A DNA stretch of 64,000 bases from Candidatus Thiosymbion ectosymbiont of Catanema sp. Cochon2018 (GTDB lineage: Bacteria; Pseudomonadota; Gammaproteobacteria; Chromatiales; Chromatiaceae), in assembly GCA_011392765.1 (NCBI GenBank), contig WYCW01000001.1, forward strand, positions 738,888-802,887, read 5' to 3'. The stretch's first letter is position 1. Every line of letters starts with the position of its first letter. The position numbers and the translations under genes are program-made. The notes under the pieces are model-generated. The model made no database searches and was not told where the DNA came from. It saw only the letters and a list, made by a program, of their open reading frames with translations. Positions 26,662 to 35,373 of this stretch are shown one piece after another.

Positions 26662-28046
26662 TTGCATCGTGAGCTCCATGCTTCGACTTTCTGTGAGGGT
26701 ACTTGGAGAATATTACTCACCGGAAGGTTTTGTCCCGGCTTGGCCCGGTTCTCGAAAATAAAGGTCGGTTTGCCGGATAGATGTCCTACCAGGGCACGCC
26801 CATTGCTGTTATCCGAGACCGCCAGCAGGCGGCTGTCATCATCGAACTCGAAGTTTCCCCGCTGGCGCATAGCTACCCCCCAGGTCCTCAGATCGAACAA
26901 AGTCGAGCGCGAGTGATCCTTCACTCCGAGGGTGACGATCCGGGGACTGGGTCCCGAATTCGCAAACGGATTGTTATCAAAGACGGCTACATAGCCCCGC
27001 TGAAAGGTCGCATCGTGTTGGAGGGATGTGAGGCCATAGCGATACCATAGGATCTCGGATGTCTTGGGTCTGAGTACGAAAATCAGATTCAGTGACCGCA
27101 CACTGACCAGCAGGTCTCCTTCCTCGAAGTCATCGAAGCTATCCGCAAGCTCCCGGGACAGGACATCGACCTTATTGAGGTGAAAGGGATCGGTAACCGT
27201 CATGTCGACCAGGTTGTCCTTGGTCAGCCCCTTGAACCCCATCTCGATCCACATTTTGAACCTGGCATCGAAAATAGCCAGGTCCTGATCCCTCGCCCAC
27301 CGAATAAGATCTGCCGCGTGTATTCTCTCCAGGATATCCCCCGTGTTCTCGTCTACGGACACGATTTCCGGTCCCAGGAATGTGTAGAATCTCCCCTGGT
27401 GATAAGTGATGTCGTGGTGATAGCCATACTGGGGGAAGACCACCCGATATTGGACCGGTTTTTCTTCCCACTCGGCCTCCCAATTCTTGCCGCCGCACCA
27501 GCTATAGCTTGTCAGTACCCCGGTGGCGTTGGTTGCCAGGTCCCCGGTAGCCGACAGCGCCAGACCGATCTGACCATCCGTGGGTCCGGGTTTCTGCGGC
27601 TTTATGGCCCAACCTCGCAGCACCTGGCCTTCCGTGGAAATCAGAATGGCCCCCCAGATTGCATCCTCGAAGGCAAAACCTCCGTAGATGAGAAAATATT
27701 CCTTTTCGGTCCGGTCAGTATCCGAATAATACCGGGCGTTCTCCGGGAACTGTATGGCCGGCCCTCGATAGGAAGAGGTATCTACGGGTCTGAAGCGAAG
27801 TTCTATAGGAAAGGGTGACGGCTTCAAGGTAAAGGCGAGAGGATCGGCCGTCAGCTCGGCCCGAAGCCGTTGGGCAAGTGATCTCTCATCTGCCGGGTGT
27901 CCCTTCCAGAAGGCAATGATCTGTTTAAAGGGGGGCTTGAGAAGGCGGGACGGGAATACATCATAATAGACCATGGCAGCGCCCCATGCGAAGCATGCCA
28001 GTGCGGTCAGCCAGATAATTCCAAAAACGGGAAGGTACTTTTTCAT
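26658..28046 (-). CDS. arylsulfotransferase (ASST)-like membrane-anchored protein
   Basis: Encodes 462 residues with an N-terminal anchor (YLPVFGIIWLTALACFAWGA). The beta-propeller pattern includes YGYHHDITYHQGRFYTF and WYRYGLTSLQHDATFQ followed by VAVFDNNPF, which resemble the HHD and QHDA motifs of ASST-type proteins. ASST enzymes act in the periplasm using aryl sulfate donors; activity here is inferred. The stop TAG coincides with the end of a family E element. It probably works with the neighbouring sulfotransferase and membrane genes. Confidence 0.75.
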   Translation of the reverse strand: MKKYLPVFGIIWLTALACFAWGAAMVYYDVFPSRLLKPPFKQIIAFWKGHPADERSLAQRLRAELTADPLAFTLKPSPFPIELRFRPVDTSSYRGPAIQFPENARYYSDTDRTEKEYFLIYGGFAFEDAIWGAILISTEGQVLRGWAIKPQKPGPTDGQIGLALSATGDLATNATGVLTSYSWCGGKNWEAEWEEKPVQYRVVFPQYGYHHDITYHQGRFYTFLGPEIVSVDENTGDILERIHAADLIRWARDQDLAIFDARFKMWIEMGFKGLTKDNLVDMTVTDPFHLNKVDVLSRELADSFDDFEEGDLLVSVRSLNLIFVLRPKTSEILWYRYGLTSLQHDATFQRGYVAVFDNNPFANSGPSPRIVTLGVKDHSRSTLFDLRTWGVAMRQRGNFEFDDDSRLLAVSDNSNGRALVGHLSGKPTFIFENRAKPGQNLPVSNILQVPSQKVEAWSSRCN

Positions 28047-28078
28047 GTAGACCGGTTTCCGCCGATCGCCCTAGGATC

Positions 28079-28366
28079 CTAGTGCTCGTCGAGCCACTTC
28101 TGCAGGGCGCCGATCAATGCCTGCGCCTGTGCCTTGCTGGAGATGTTGAACTTGGACTGCTGGCGGAACTCATGGCCACGCTTCTGATAACGGCGAATAC
28201 TGTACTTCTCCGGGCCGTAGGCTTCCTTGGTGCGGTCCCACTCGCGGTAGCGGAAAAGCACCGTGGCCCAGGCGCCCTTGGACAGGATGACCTTGTCGAG
28301 CTCCTGGACGAGTTCGGTTTCTCCCTCGCTGTAGCTGATCGTAAGTTCCTCTACCCTTTCCGCCAT
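28079..28366 (-). CDS. conserved hypothetical protein, 95 residues
   Basis: LTISYSEGETELVQELDKVI, AWATVLFRYREWDR and KYSIRRYQKRGHEFRQQSKF describe a compact alpha/beta protein I have seen as a conserved hypothetical in sulfur bacteria; a PC4-like single-stranded nucleic-acid fold is conceivable but not shown. A good GGAGGG ribosome site precedes the ATG. It lies 33 bases after the ASST-like gene start, on the same strand. Confidence 0.7.
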   Translation of the reverse strand: MAERVEELTISYSEGETELVQELDKVILSKGAWATVLFRYREWDRTKEAYGPEKYSIRRYQKRGHEFRQQSKFNISSKAQAQALIGALQKWLDEH

Positions 28367-28397
28367 TAGCTTTCCCTCCTGCTTTTATACTCATGCC

Positions 28398-28490
28398 TCG
28401 AACAGAAAAACTACGAATCACGCAAATCAGCGCGAATCACTTTTCGCGTGGATTCGCGTGATTGTGATTCGTAGTTTCCTATAGATTGCC
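28398..28490. repeat. ACTACGAATCACGC palindrome
   Basis: ACTACGAATCACGCAAATC at 28410 is mirrored by GTGATTGTGATTCGTAGT near 28475. This is the core found inside family A elements, here without the CAATGCC ends. A similar solo core is at 31614-31697. Confidence 0.5.
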
Positions 28491-28492
28491 CA

Positions 28493-29158
28493 TCATCGCA
28501 CGGACGTTATCGGTTCGGCCCCGGCGCCGAAGCGCCTGAGTAGATCGACGATGTGCCGGTTACCCTTCTCGGTCGCAATAGAGAGAGGCGTCCTGCCGCT
28601 GCCGTCCGGGGCATTCACATCCGCACCGAGATCGATCAGGCGCTTGGTCAACCGCCGCCGTCCGTCACCGACGGCGATGTGCAGGGGCGTAGTGCCCGAT
28701 TGGTCCTTGGCATTGACATCCGCACCGCGCTCCGTCAGGAGTACTAAGGAGTCCCGGTCATCCACGCCGGCCCGGACGAGGACGAACAAGAGCGCCTGCG
28801 GGTCACCCGTCGCACCTGCTTCCAGGAGCACGCCGGCCAGCTGGGTCTTACCCGCGACCAGAGCGACCTGCAGCGGGGTCTCCCCTGCCCGATTCGTCGC
28901 GTTCGGGTCCGCGCCGTTCTCCAGTAGCTCGCGGGCGATGATCAGACGCCCGCGTCGGGCCGCCACGTGCAGGGGTTGCTCACCCTGGGGATCGGTCTGA
29001 TTGATATCCGTACCCCAGTGAATGTGGCGTTTGATCTGATCCAGATCGCCGCCCTGGATGGCGCGGTAAAGGTTAATGGTCGGCGGCGGGGGCTCACCGC
29101 AGGCGGCGAACACCAGGACCGAGAGCACAAGGGCGGCGGGGACGCGGACAAGAGACAT
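28493..29158 (-). CDS. ankyrin-repeat lipoprotein
   Basis: Encodes 221 residues from the ATG at 29158. A lipoprotein signal is clear (AALVLSVLVFAACGEPPPP). It is followed by about five ankyrin repeats with typical cores: GEQPLHVAARRGRLIIAREL, GETPLQVALVAGKTQLAGVL, GTTPLHIAVGDGRRRLTKRL and GRTPLSIATEKGNRHIVDLL. Envelope protein-binding scaffold by inference. The upstream ATG at 29191 would spoil the signal peptide. Confidence 0.85.
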   Translation of the reverse strand: MSLVRVPAALVLSVLVFAACGEPPPPTINLYRAIQGGDLDQIKRHIHWGTDINQTDPQGEQPLHVAARRGRLIIARELLENGADPNATNRAGETPLQVALVAGKTQLAGVLLEAGATGDPQALLFVLVRAGVDDRDSLVLLTERGADVNAKDQSGTTPLHIAVGDGRRRLTKRLIDLGADVNAPDGSGRTPLSIATEKGNRHIVDLLRRFGAGAEPITSVR

Positions 29159-29321
29159 CTGGCCTTGGTTTCGAAGCTCGGGTTGGGACACAGGCTTTAC
29201 ATGGTAAGTCCTGGGGCGAGGCTACCGCAACCGCCCGACCCGAACAGCAGGGCGGGTGCGGATAAACCTTGCCGAAAACATGGCCTTGTAGGGTGGGCTG
29301 TGCCTACCATCCTTGCATCAG

Positions 29322-29422
29322 GAGGGTGTCGCAAAAGTAGCGCAGGCGTCCTCGCCTGCATCGAAAAATGCAGGCGGGGACGCCTGCGCTACGCCCCACG
29401 GATGGGTTTTTGCGACACCCTC
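29322..29422. mobile_element. family C element (101 bp) with 5-bp target duplication
   Basis: Perfect 15-bp ends GAGGGTGTCGCAAAA and TTTTGCGACACCCTC, flanked by ATCAG on both sides (29317-29321 and 29423-29427). The interior is a GC-rich palindrome (GCGCAGGCGTCCTCGCCTGC and its inverse). A related copy lies inside lhr. Confidence 0.8.
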
Positions 29423-29493
29423 ATCAGGAAGGGGTACTGCTCAATAGGGAATGATTGGGTAATGATCCCGTGGGCGTGCTAACTTATCCGCCC

Positions 29494-29874
29494 ATGCTCG
29501 GCAAGATCCTCCTGACCGTCGCGGTAATCCTGGGCGCCTATCATGTCATCCGCGCCCGCTTGCAGCACGACCGCGAACCGGCCGGTGCCCCGCCTCCGCG
29601 GCCGCTTGTTCCCCTGGTACCGCCGGGAATCCTGAAGGCCATCGCCTACGGGCTGGTAGTCGCCATGGTGGCGGGTAGTCTGTTGTGGCTATACCTGGAC
29701 TATCAATCGGGACGGGAAGTGGTGAGGGTGCGGATCATCAATGCAACAACCGGGAGCGTAACCGTTTACGAGGCACGGCGGGCCGATGTGCAGGTCCGTA
29801 GCTTCACCACCCTGGACGGTCGTCCTATCACCCTGGCCGACGTGGATCGCATGGAGCTGAGTGCGGGGCGCTAG
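29494..29874 (+). CDS. conserved membrane protein, 126 residues
   Basis: The ATG at 29494 opens MLGKILLTVAVILGAYHVIR, a first span, followed by a proline-rich linker and a second span (IAYGLVVAMVAGSLLWLYLD). The periplasmic or cytoplasmic C-terminal part (RVRIINATTGSVTVYEARRA and on to DRMELSAGR) is soluble. Function unknown. Its TAG stop (29872-29874) lies within the CTAG that begins a family E element. Confidence 0.65.
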   Translation: MLGKILLTVAVILGAYHVIRARLQHDREPAGAPPPRPLVPLVPPGILKAIAYGLVVAMVAGSLLWLYLDYQSGREVVRVRIINATTGSVTVYEARRADVQVRSFTTLDGRPITLADVDRMELSAGR

Positions 29875-30166
29875 GATTCCTTGAATGACCAGATTTTGTG
29901 CAAATGAGTCAAATTTCGCAAACGTCTAACCTCTCTCGTTGTCGTGATCGTGATCGTGATCGAAGCCGCCGTAGGAGAGACAGAATACTTTCGCGGATCG
30001 TGGCATCCGGAGGTCCCGGCCAGGTGCCGGGTCGAAACCCGTAGCCATCCGGTTTTCCATGCCCGCTTTGCCTTGCGTCTCCGATTACGACTACGATCAC
30101 GGTTCCGTTTTCGATCGCGAGAGAGCGGTGATCACGCCTCGTCGGTCTGAGGCGAAGCCTCGTTAG
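29871..30166. mobile_element. family E composite with short-period inner repeats
   Basis: Starts CTAGGATTCCTTGAATGACC and ends GGCGAAGCCTCGTTAG. The centre is unlike other copies: TCGTGATCGTGATCGTGATC near 29943 and ATTACGACTACGATCACGG near 30084. A further left-end fragment (GGGTCCTTGAGGGACCCG) follows directly up to the next gene. Confidence 0.5.
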
Positions 30167-30213
30167 GGTCCTTGAGGGACCCGAATCTTTACCAATGAGT
30201 CGAGTTTGTGCAC

Positions 30214-30819
30214 ATGTCGTACAAAGATTTTACAATCAAGAAAACACAAGACGTCTTTCAAATTGAAATCGTTGAAATGCCGGGAATATTTGCAGGGACC
30301 AACGAAAAGACCATAAGCCGGCACCTGGCTGATACTTTAAAGGAAAATATACCACTGGCTACATCGATAAATACGGAGAAGGCACGTTCGGAGCTTATTA
30401 TTTCTCCGATTCTGGTGGAATTAAGAAGAATATTCGATCGTAAGATCAGCCTGTTTTCCGGCATAGAGCTAAACGTGGATAAAGAAAAAGAATTAAACGG
30501 ATTTTGTGATTTCATTATCAGCTTATCTCCTGAACAGTTATTTTTAAAAGCTCCGATACTTACCCTAGTCGAAGCCGAAAATGAAAATATAATGGGTGGG
30601 TTGGGTCAATGTATCGCGGAGATGATCGCATCAAAGATCTTTAATGAAAATGAGGGGAACACCAAAAACAATATTTATGGCGTAATCACTTCCGGTAGTA
30701 TCTGGAAGTTTCTGAAATTGGCAAACAATGAAGTGCATATCGATTTAGACGATTATGGAATAAAAGAACTTGGTAAAATTATGGGAATACTATCAAGTAT
30801 GGTAGAGCAAAGGGCCTGA
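30214..30819 (+). CDS. PD-(D/E)XK-like protein of unknown function
   Basis: Encodes 201 residues from ATG 30214. FCDFIISLSPEQLFLKAPIL with LVEAENENIMGGLGQCIAEM reads as the D...(D/E)-x-(K/N-like) core of a restriction-endonuclease-like fold; the usual lysine is replaced by asparagine (EAEN), which may mean no catalysis. I recognise the overall pattern from a cyanobacterial and proteobacterial hypothetical family (TSGSIWKFLKL, IDLDDY). AT-rich, likely acquired. Alone between repeats. Confidence 0.6.
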   Translation: MSYKDFTIKKTQDVFQIEIVEMPGIFAGTNEKTISRHLADTLKENIPLATSINTEKARSELIISPILVELRRIFDRKISLFSGIELNVDKEKELNGFCDFIISLSPEQLFLKAPILTLVEAENENIMGGLGQCIAEMIASKIFNENEGNTKNNIYGVITSGSIWKFLKLANNEVHIDLDDYGIKELGKIMGILSSMVEQRA

Positions 30820-30903
30820 TACGGATGTTCTCAAAAGGAGAAAATCCGATTCGTGTCCATTCGTGGTTCTTGTTTCCGGCTTTTGTGCGCAGGGGTACTA
30901 GCC

Positions 30904-31044
30904 CAATGCCATTAAGTTAGCTGTTGGCCACTTAGAGAAAACTACGAATCACGCGAATTTCCGCGAATCGCTTCGCGAGGATTCGCGTGATTCGTAGTTT
31001 TTTTCTTACTTTGCCGACCGGTAACGCTTAACTTAATGGCATTG
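30904..31044. mobile_element. family A element (141 bp), opposite orientation, at a stop codon
   Basis: Ends intact; flanked by perfect GGTACTAGCC duplications (30894-30903 and 31045-31054). The right duplication contains the stop codon (31049-31051) of the minus-strand oxygenase-like gene. Confidence 0.85.
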
Positions 31045-31048
31045 GGTA

Positions 31049-31588
31049 CTAGCCCGGCCCGAAGTTGAAGGCCAAGGACAGGCGCAATGCGTCGCTGCGG
31101 TTGGTCTCCACCCGGTGACTCAGGCTGGGAGGGAAGAAGAGGAATAGCCCGGCTTCGGGTGTAATGCGGGTGGAGAGGCGGCCGTCCCGGAGGATGAGGT
31201 CTCCCGAGTGCTCCGGGACACTGAGGTAGTAGACCCCTGACAGCAGCTCGTCGAACTCTTCATGGGTATGCTCGGAGGTGGCTTGACCAGGTCCCTGGGC
31301 GTTGAACCAGAACCCGCAGCGCAAGGGGGTGGTGCCCCAGCCCAGGATTTCCCGCGCCCAGGGCTCTGCCTGGTCGAGGATGATCCCCAGCTCGGGGATG
31401 CGGTCGCGGTCCAGGTACAGGTTCTCGAAGCGACCACCTAAGAAGTGGGTACGGCGGGAGAAGTCGGCCTCGGTCAGGGCGGCGAAGGCGGTCAGGATGC
31501 GCCGGTTGATCCGCTCGGCATCGGCCCGAAAACCGCCGTGAACCACGGCGGCAGTCCAGAGCCCGGACCCGTCCTCGGTGGTGGTCAT
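31049..31588 (-). CDS. 2OG-Fe(II) oxygenase-like protein
   Basis: Encodes 179 residues from ATG 31588 (31600 possible). The double-stranded beta-helix features are TSEHTHEEFDELLSGVYYLS, PEHSGDLILRDG, PEAGLFLFFPPSLSHRVETN and RLSLAFNFGPG, as in the putative 2OG-Fe(II) oxygenase family related to PF13759. The metal triad would be formed by the HTH histidines and SLSHRV. Substrate unknown. The stop codon lies within the target duplication of the adjacent family A element. Confidence 0.75.
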   Translation of the reverse strand: MTTTEDGSGLWTAAVVHGGFRADAERINRRILTAFAALTEADFSRRTHFLGGRFENLYLDRDRIPELGIILDQAEPWAREILGWGTTPLRCGFWFNAQGPGQATSEHTHEEFDELLSGVYYLSVPEHSGDLILRDGRLSTRITPEAGLFLFFPPSLSHRVETNRSDALRLSLAFNFGPG

Positions 31589-31611
31589 CGGTCCTTCCAA
31601 CTGCCTTGTTT

Positions 31612-31697
31612 CAACTACGAATCACACGAATCGACGCGAAGGTTCCCATGGGCGCAAATAATCCAATTCGCGCAGATTCGCGTGATCCGTAGTTTTC
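31612..31697. repeat. ACTACGAATCAC solo palindrome
   Basis: ACTACGAATCACACGAATCG at 31614 is mirrored by GCAGATTCGCGTGATCCGTAG near 31674-31694 with imperfect pairing. No family A ends flank it. Between the oxygenase-like gene and creA. Confidence 0.4.
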
Positions 31698-31730
31698 ATA
31701 GATGGCACCGGCAAAGGGCCGGGAGATGTA

Positions 31731-32243
31731 CTAAGAATCCGGCGCCTGGGTGGATAGCTCCATCCCTATGGCTCCCGAATCGGGCCAGGGTAGGATGGGT
31801 ACCACCGAGATGCTGTTCTTGGGCGAGCCCTCGATGATGCGGTCGCTGTAGGTGAGGTAGACGAGCACATTGCGCCGTGCGTCGAAAAAGCGCACGACTT
31901 GCATGGACTTGAAGATCAGGGAAGTTCGTTTCTTGAATACCTCCTCGCCGTCGGCCTTGCCGGCGCGGATCTCGTCGGTCAACCTGATGGGGCCGATCTG
32001 GCGGCAGGCGATGGAGGCGTCCGAGGTGTCTTCCGCGACCCCGATGGCACCCTTGATGCCGCCGGTCTTGGCCCGGCTCAGATAGCAGGCGACGCCGGGG
32101 ACGTCCTTGTCATCGAAGACTTCCACCGCGATCTTGTCGTTGGGTCCGAACCACTTGAACTTGGTGTTGACGGTTCCTATCTCCTCCGCCGTCGCAGCGG
32201 CGAAGAGGCAACAGAGGGCCGTGGCGAGCAGGATGTTACGCAT
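31731..32243 (-). CDS. creA: CreA family periplasmic protein
   Basis: Encodes 170 residues with a signal peptide ([20 protein letters not shown]). The mature part has the CreA pattern: [51 protein letters not shown] and the [19 protein letters not shown] end. Family of unknown molecular role, widespread in proteobacteria. No creBCD genes are near. Confidence 0.93.
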   Translation of the reverse strand: MRNILLATALCCLFAAATAEEIGTVNTKFKWFGPNDKIAVEVFDDKDVPGVACYLSRAKTGGIKGAIGVAEDTSDASIACRQIGPIRLTDEIRAGKADGEEVFKKRTSLIFKSMQVVRFFDARRNVLVYLTYSDRIIEGSPKNSISVVPILPWPDSGAIGMELSTQAPDS

Positions 32244-32276
32244 CGTTGTCTTCTCCGATTGGGATTGAATTTCGAA

Positions 32277-33476
32277 TCAGCCCGGAAACAGGCGCCGGCA
32301 TTCCTGGTAACTACGGGTCAGGCAGTCCTCGATCGAGACGCCGAGAAACCAGTTGCCGGTTATGGCCAGACGGTCGCCGGCCAGTAGGGTGTCTATCTTC
32401 CGCACCAGCTCCGAATGACCGGCACGCAGCGCCGGCAGCTTGTTCGAGACCCGAAAAAGCCCGGCGATCCGGTCCGGGGTGATCCCGAGTGCCCGACAGA
32501 TGCGTTCTATCCGGGCGTCCGCATCCAGCTTCCGGGGCCGAAAGTGGAAGGCGAAGCCGCGGTAGCGATCGTCGGGCAGATAATCCCGGGAGACCATGGA
32601 GTAAAAAGCGTCGTCGACGGATATGAGGCCTGCCAGGGGCAACAGGTGTGCGAGCGCCGTAGCAGGTACGCACACCACCACCGTCTCGATCTCCGAGATG
32701 CCGATACCGCCGACCAGGTCCCGTAGCTCCTCCAGCCCTTCCGGCAGCAGGGCCGCGGCGGCATCCGGCGGCACCGCCAAGCTCAGAGAACGGCTCCTGA
32801 GTACCTCCCCTGCCGCCGTCCGGACCTGGTAGCCGTCGCTCACGCGCACGACCCCGGATACCCGCTGCCCGGTACGGACCTCCAGCGCATCCTGGCGGGC
32901 GATGGCCCTTGGAATGTCCGACAGCCCGCCGGGAAAGGTGAAGCTGCGCATGACCTCCTTCTGTTTAGGCTTGCGGCGGAACAACAGGTCGGCGGGAAAA
33001 TCGTCCGCCTCCTGGCAGACGACGGCCCGGAAGGCAGGTCCGAACAGATCCCGATAGTTGCGACGGCCGAGCCCCGCACCGAAAAACTCGGCGACGCTCC
33101 TGTCCGCCTTCGTGCCCGAAAACAGGTGAGGCAGGGAGCGGATCAGCTCCCAGGGGTGCAGCGAGGAGAAGATGGACCTGGACTCATTGTTGCGCCAGAG
33201 CCGGTAGTGCAGCTTCCCTTTGCCCGTCAGTCGCTCCATGAGACCCAGATCTTTCAGGATGCCGAGCAGGTTGCCGTAGCTGTTGAAGCAGGTATGGCTG
33301 CCGGCCTCGGTCCAAAAGTCGTCACAGTCAGGGAAGGTCCAGGTGTTCATGCAGCCACCCACCCGGTTCCCCTCTTCCAAGACCAGGGTCGAGACCCCGC
33401 GCTTTACTGAGCAGTGGGCCATGCCGAGCCCGCTGATGCCGGCACCGATGACAATGTGTTCGAAATCTTCACCCAC
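32277..33476 (-). CDS. FAD-dependent amine-oxidase/protoporphyrinogen-oxidase-like protein
   Basis: Encodes 399 residues. The Rossmann start EHIVIGAGISGLGMAHCSVK is followed by VLEEGNRVGGCMNTW, the FAD-binding pattern of this superfamily. The C-terminal LLAGDRLAITGNWFLGVSIE with DCLTRSYQE matches the closing FAD motif of HemY/amine-oxidase-like flavoproteins. No signal peptide. Substrate unknown. It runs on the same strand as creA, 33 bases upstream of it. Confidence 0.82.
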   Translation of the reverse strand: MGEDFEHIVIGAGISGLGMAHCSVKRGVSTLVLEEGNRVGGCMNTWTFPDCDDFWTEAGSHTCFNSYGNLLGILKDLGLMERLTGKGKLHYRLWRNNESRSIFSSLHPWELIRSLPHLFSGTKADRSVAEFFGAGLGRRNYRDLFGPAFRAVVCQEADDFPADLLFRRKPKQKEVMRSFTFPGGLSDIPRAIARQDALEVRTGQRVSGVVRVSDGYQVRTAAGEVLRSRSLSLAVPPDAAAALLPEGLEELRDLVGGIGISEIETVVVCVPATALAHLLPLAGLISVDDAFYSMVSRDYLPDDRYRGFAFHFRPRKLDADARIERICRALGITPDRIAGLFRVSNKLPALRAGHSELVRKIDTLLAGDRLAITGNWFLGVSIEDCLTRSYQECRRLFPG

Positions 33477-33645
33477 GATAGGAAACCTTGAAAAATTTGG
33501 CCTCTACTACCCCATTTCAGCATATTTTGCATCTATTTCGGAATATCGCGCTAGCCGAACGTCACCTTCAGAGAAGCCGGTGCGTTACCAGCTACTCCCG
33601 TTGGAAGGCGTTGTTATATCCACACTCCCGTCTTACACTATCGTT

Positions 33646-33666
33646 ATGCACATTGACCATGTGCAT
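33646..33666. promoter_or_regulatory. candidate ccd operator
   Basis: ATGCACAT and ATGTGCAT (33646-33653 and 33659-33666) form a perfect 8-bp inverted repeat with a 5-base spacer, 27 bases before the ccdA start. CcdA-type antitoxins repress their own promoter at such palindromes; assignment is by position. Confidence 0.45.
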
Positions 33667-33692
33667 TATCGTTGCGCAACGGGATGTTTACA

Positions 33693-33938
33693 ATGACCTA
33701 TGCTGACAACCATTTAGCTCCCAAAAAAGCTGCAAACCTTAGTATTAACAGTAAGTCATTAGCTGAAGCAAGAAGCCTGAAGCTCAGCCTTTCAGCAACC
33801 CTGGAGCATGCCCTCGCTGACGAGGTACGAAAGTTCGAGCGCACGCAATGGCTTGAAAAGAACCGAGAAGCTATGGACGCCTCAAACCGCCTCGTAGAAG
33901 AGAAGGGTCTCTTTGCAGACTCGTACAGGACTATTTAA
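33693..33938 (+). CDS. ccdA: CcdA-type antitoxin
   Basis: Encodes 81 residues from ATG 33693. KKAANLSINSKSLAEARSLK with LSATLEHALADEV is the ribbon-helix-helix DNA-binding part, and WLEKNREAMDASNRLVEEKG with LFADSYR the toxin-binding tail, both typical of CcdA. The TAATG overlap couples it to the following ccdB, which is broken, so this antitoxin is probably an orphan. Confidence 0.88.
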   Translation: MTYADNHLAPKKAANLSINSKSLAEARSLKLSLSATLEHALADEVRKFERTQWLEKNREAMDASNRLVEEKGLFADSYRTI

Positions 33939-34075
33939 TGGGCCAATTTACTCTCCATGAAAATCTAAGCCGGGATTCAAAAGAGACGTACCCATATTTC
34001 GTTGATGTTCAAAATGGGTTGCTCGACTCTCTGAATACCCGTCTCGTTTACGACGTCAGTATGGGTTGGGCTTGA
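33938..34075 (+). pseudogene. ccdB: truncated CcdB-type toxin
   Basis: The frame encodes MGQFTLHENLSRDSKETYPY and FVDVQNGLLDSLNTRLV, the start of CcdB (normally about 100 residues; gyrase poison). After ~38 codons it runs into unrelated repeat sequence and stops at TGA 34073-34075. The gyrase-binding C-terminal tip is missing, so it should be inactive. Confidence 0.8.
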
Positions 34076-34337
34076 GCGAGTAGGATGCGGTGAGCGCGGT
34101 AGGGTCTTATCAGGATGACACCACGAGAGGGCGCGAACCGCATCAATGGACGGCCCGTGCCCAACGGCAAAGCTAAGGCGCACCGTATCGTGCTTTGTGA
34201 GAAGCTTTGATCAACCACTGAGTTTGATGCGCGGTACAGTGTCGCCTTGAGCTTTTTGTTAGGGTGAGCTGCGGCGGAGTTGCACCGCCCTCGCCAGTTG
34301 GCTCAGACCAACTGCAGTTTCCTCGAAACACAGCAGC
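34076..34337. repeat. repeat fragment after ccdB
   Basis: GTAGGATGCGGTGAGCGCGG near 34080 and GCGCGAACCGCATCAATGG near 34133 match blocks inside the enlarged family A copy at 9845-10087. No gene is seen. Confidence 0.4.
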
Positions 34338-35057
34338 TCAAGAACTTTCAAGTTTTGCAATCCTTGCAAGTCTCAGGGCTTTATTTTGCCTCTGGATTAA
34401 ATCGTCGTAGGTCTTTCTATACAACTTTTCTTTCTTGGGCGAGTTGTTTGGTTTTCTCATTAAGCCACCAATATAGTCCACGTTTGCCGCAAGAAATTCA
34501 TGTATCCTATGATACTGTTTTCTTCGACCCCAAATCTTAATCAGCTGTGAGTACAAATGAACGCTTGTAGGACTTTGTCTGATCGCTTCTAAAAGTAGAG
34601 ATTCCCTTACTTCATCCGGTAACTTAATTGCTTTTGATCCTGCAATATGGACCAATTTACCTGAATGTACCTTTAAGCTGTTTGTTACTGTGGGTGATGT
34701 TATACCACAAGCATTTCTTGCGCTAGGTAAATGCTCTTTACAAATAGACGAATGATGAACAATGCCATTTTTTTCATTTAGCACGAAATTAGCATTTGAC
34801 ACTGGCCTGCAAGATTGTAGGTTTCGCAACCAGGTATGGAAAATTAAACCACAACTGCTAATTACACCTATTGCACCAAAAGCTTTTATCACATTCCTTC
34901 GACTAATGTTAACCCTCGGTCGATCAGGTAACTTTACTTTTAGAGATTGAAAAAATTCAGAAATGTGACTCCACTCCTTCATGAGGGTGACAAGAAGAGT
35001 AATTAGGGCTATCAGTACACCCAGCAGTCCGATAGTGTCAATTCCCGATGATTCCAA
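34338..35057 (-). CDS. membrane-anchored protein of unknown function
   Basis: Encodes 239 residues with an N-terminal span (IGLLGVLIALITLLVTLM) and a second hydrophobic stretch near residue 60-78 (AFGAIGVISSCGLIFHTWL). It is followed by FVLNEKNGIVHHSSICKEHL, which resembles a small metal-binding pattern (His-His-Cys-His). The C-terminal ~100 residues are basic and helical. AT-rich. Family not recognised. Confidence 0.55.
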   Translation of the reverse strand: MESSGIDTIGLLGVLIALITLLVTLMKEWSHISEFFQSLKVKLPDRPRVNISRRNVIKAFGAIGVISSCGLIFHTWLRNLQSCRPVSNANFVLNEKNGIVHHSSICKEHLPSARNACGITSPTVTNSLKVHSGKLVHIAGSKAIKLPDEVRESLLLEAIRQSPTSVHLYSQLIKIWGRRKQYHRIHEFLAANVDYIGGLMRKPNNSPKKEKLYRKTYDDLIQRQNKALRLARIAKLESS

Positions 35058-35089
35058 TGTTGTCCTCCTCTCACCCTAACATTCGGTAT

Positions 35090-35373
35090 TGCGCGCTGGG
35101 TACACCGCCTGGCTATCGGGAGGTGCACACCAGTGATGGGCACGCTTCGCTTTGTGCATCCTACGGGTAGCCGTGGTCCGCAAACCTCCGTGGGACGGCT
35201 GAAGCCTTAAACCTTGTTGAAGAGCGCTTGCTTTGCCCATTCTACGGGTTGATCGATGCGGTTCGCGGCCTGCCTATGCGTCCCTGCACAGACAGACGCT
35301 CACCTGCACCATTGATGCGGTTCGCGATCGGGATTGGTGTAATCCTGCTACGGTATACCGCGCTCACCGCATC
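35090..35373. repeat. repeat block shared with 53.4-53.6 kb
   Basis: TGATGGGCACGCTTCGCTTT with GTGCATCCTACGG, and GCTTGCTTTGCCCATTCTAC further on, recur in the same order near 53498-53610. GATGCGGTTCGCGGCCTGCC also recurs near 53396. No gene is seen. Confidence 0.45.
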
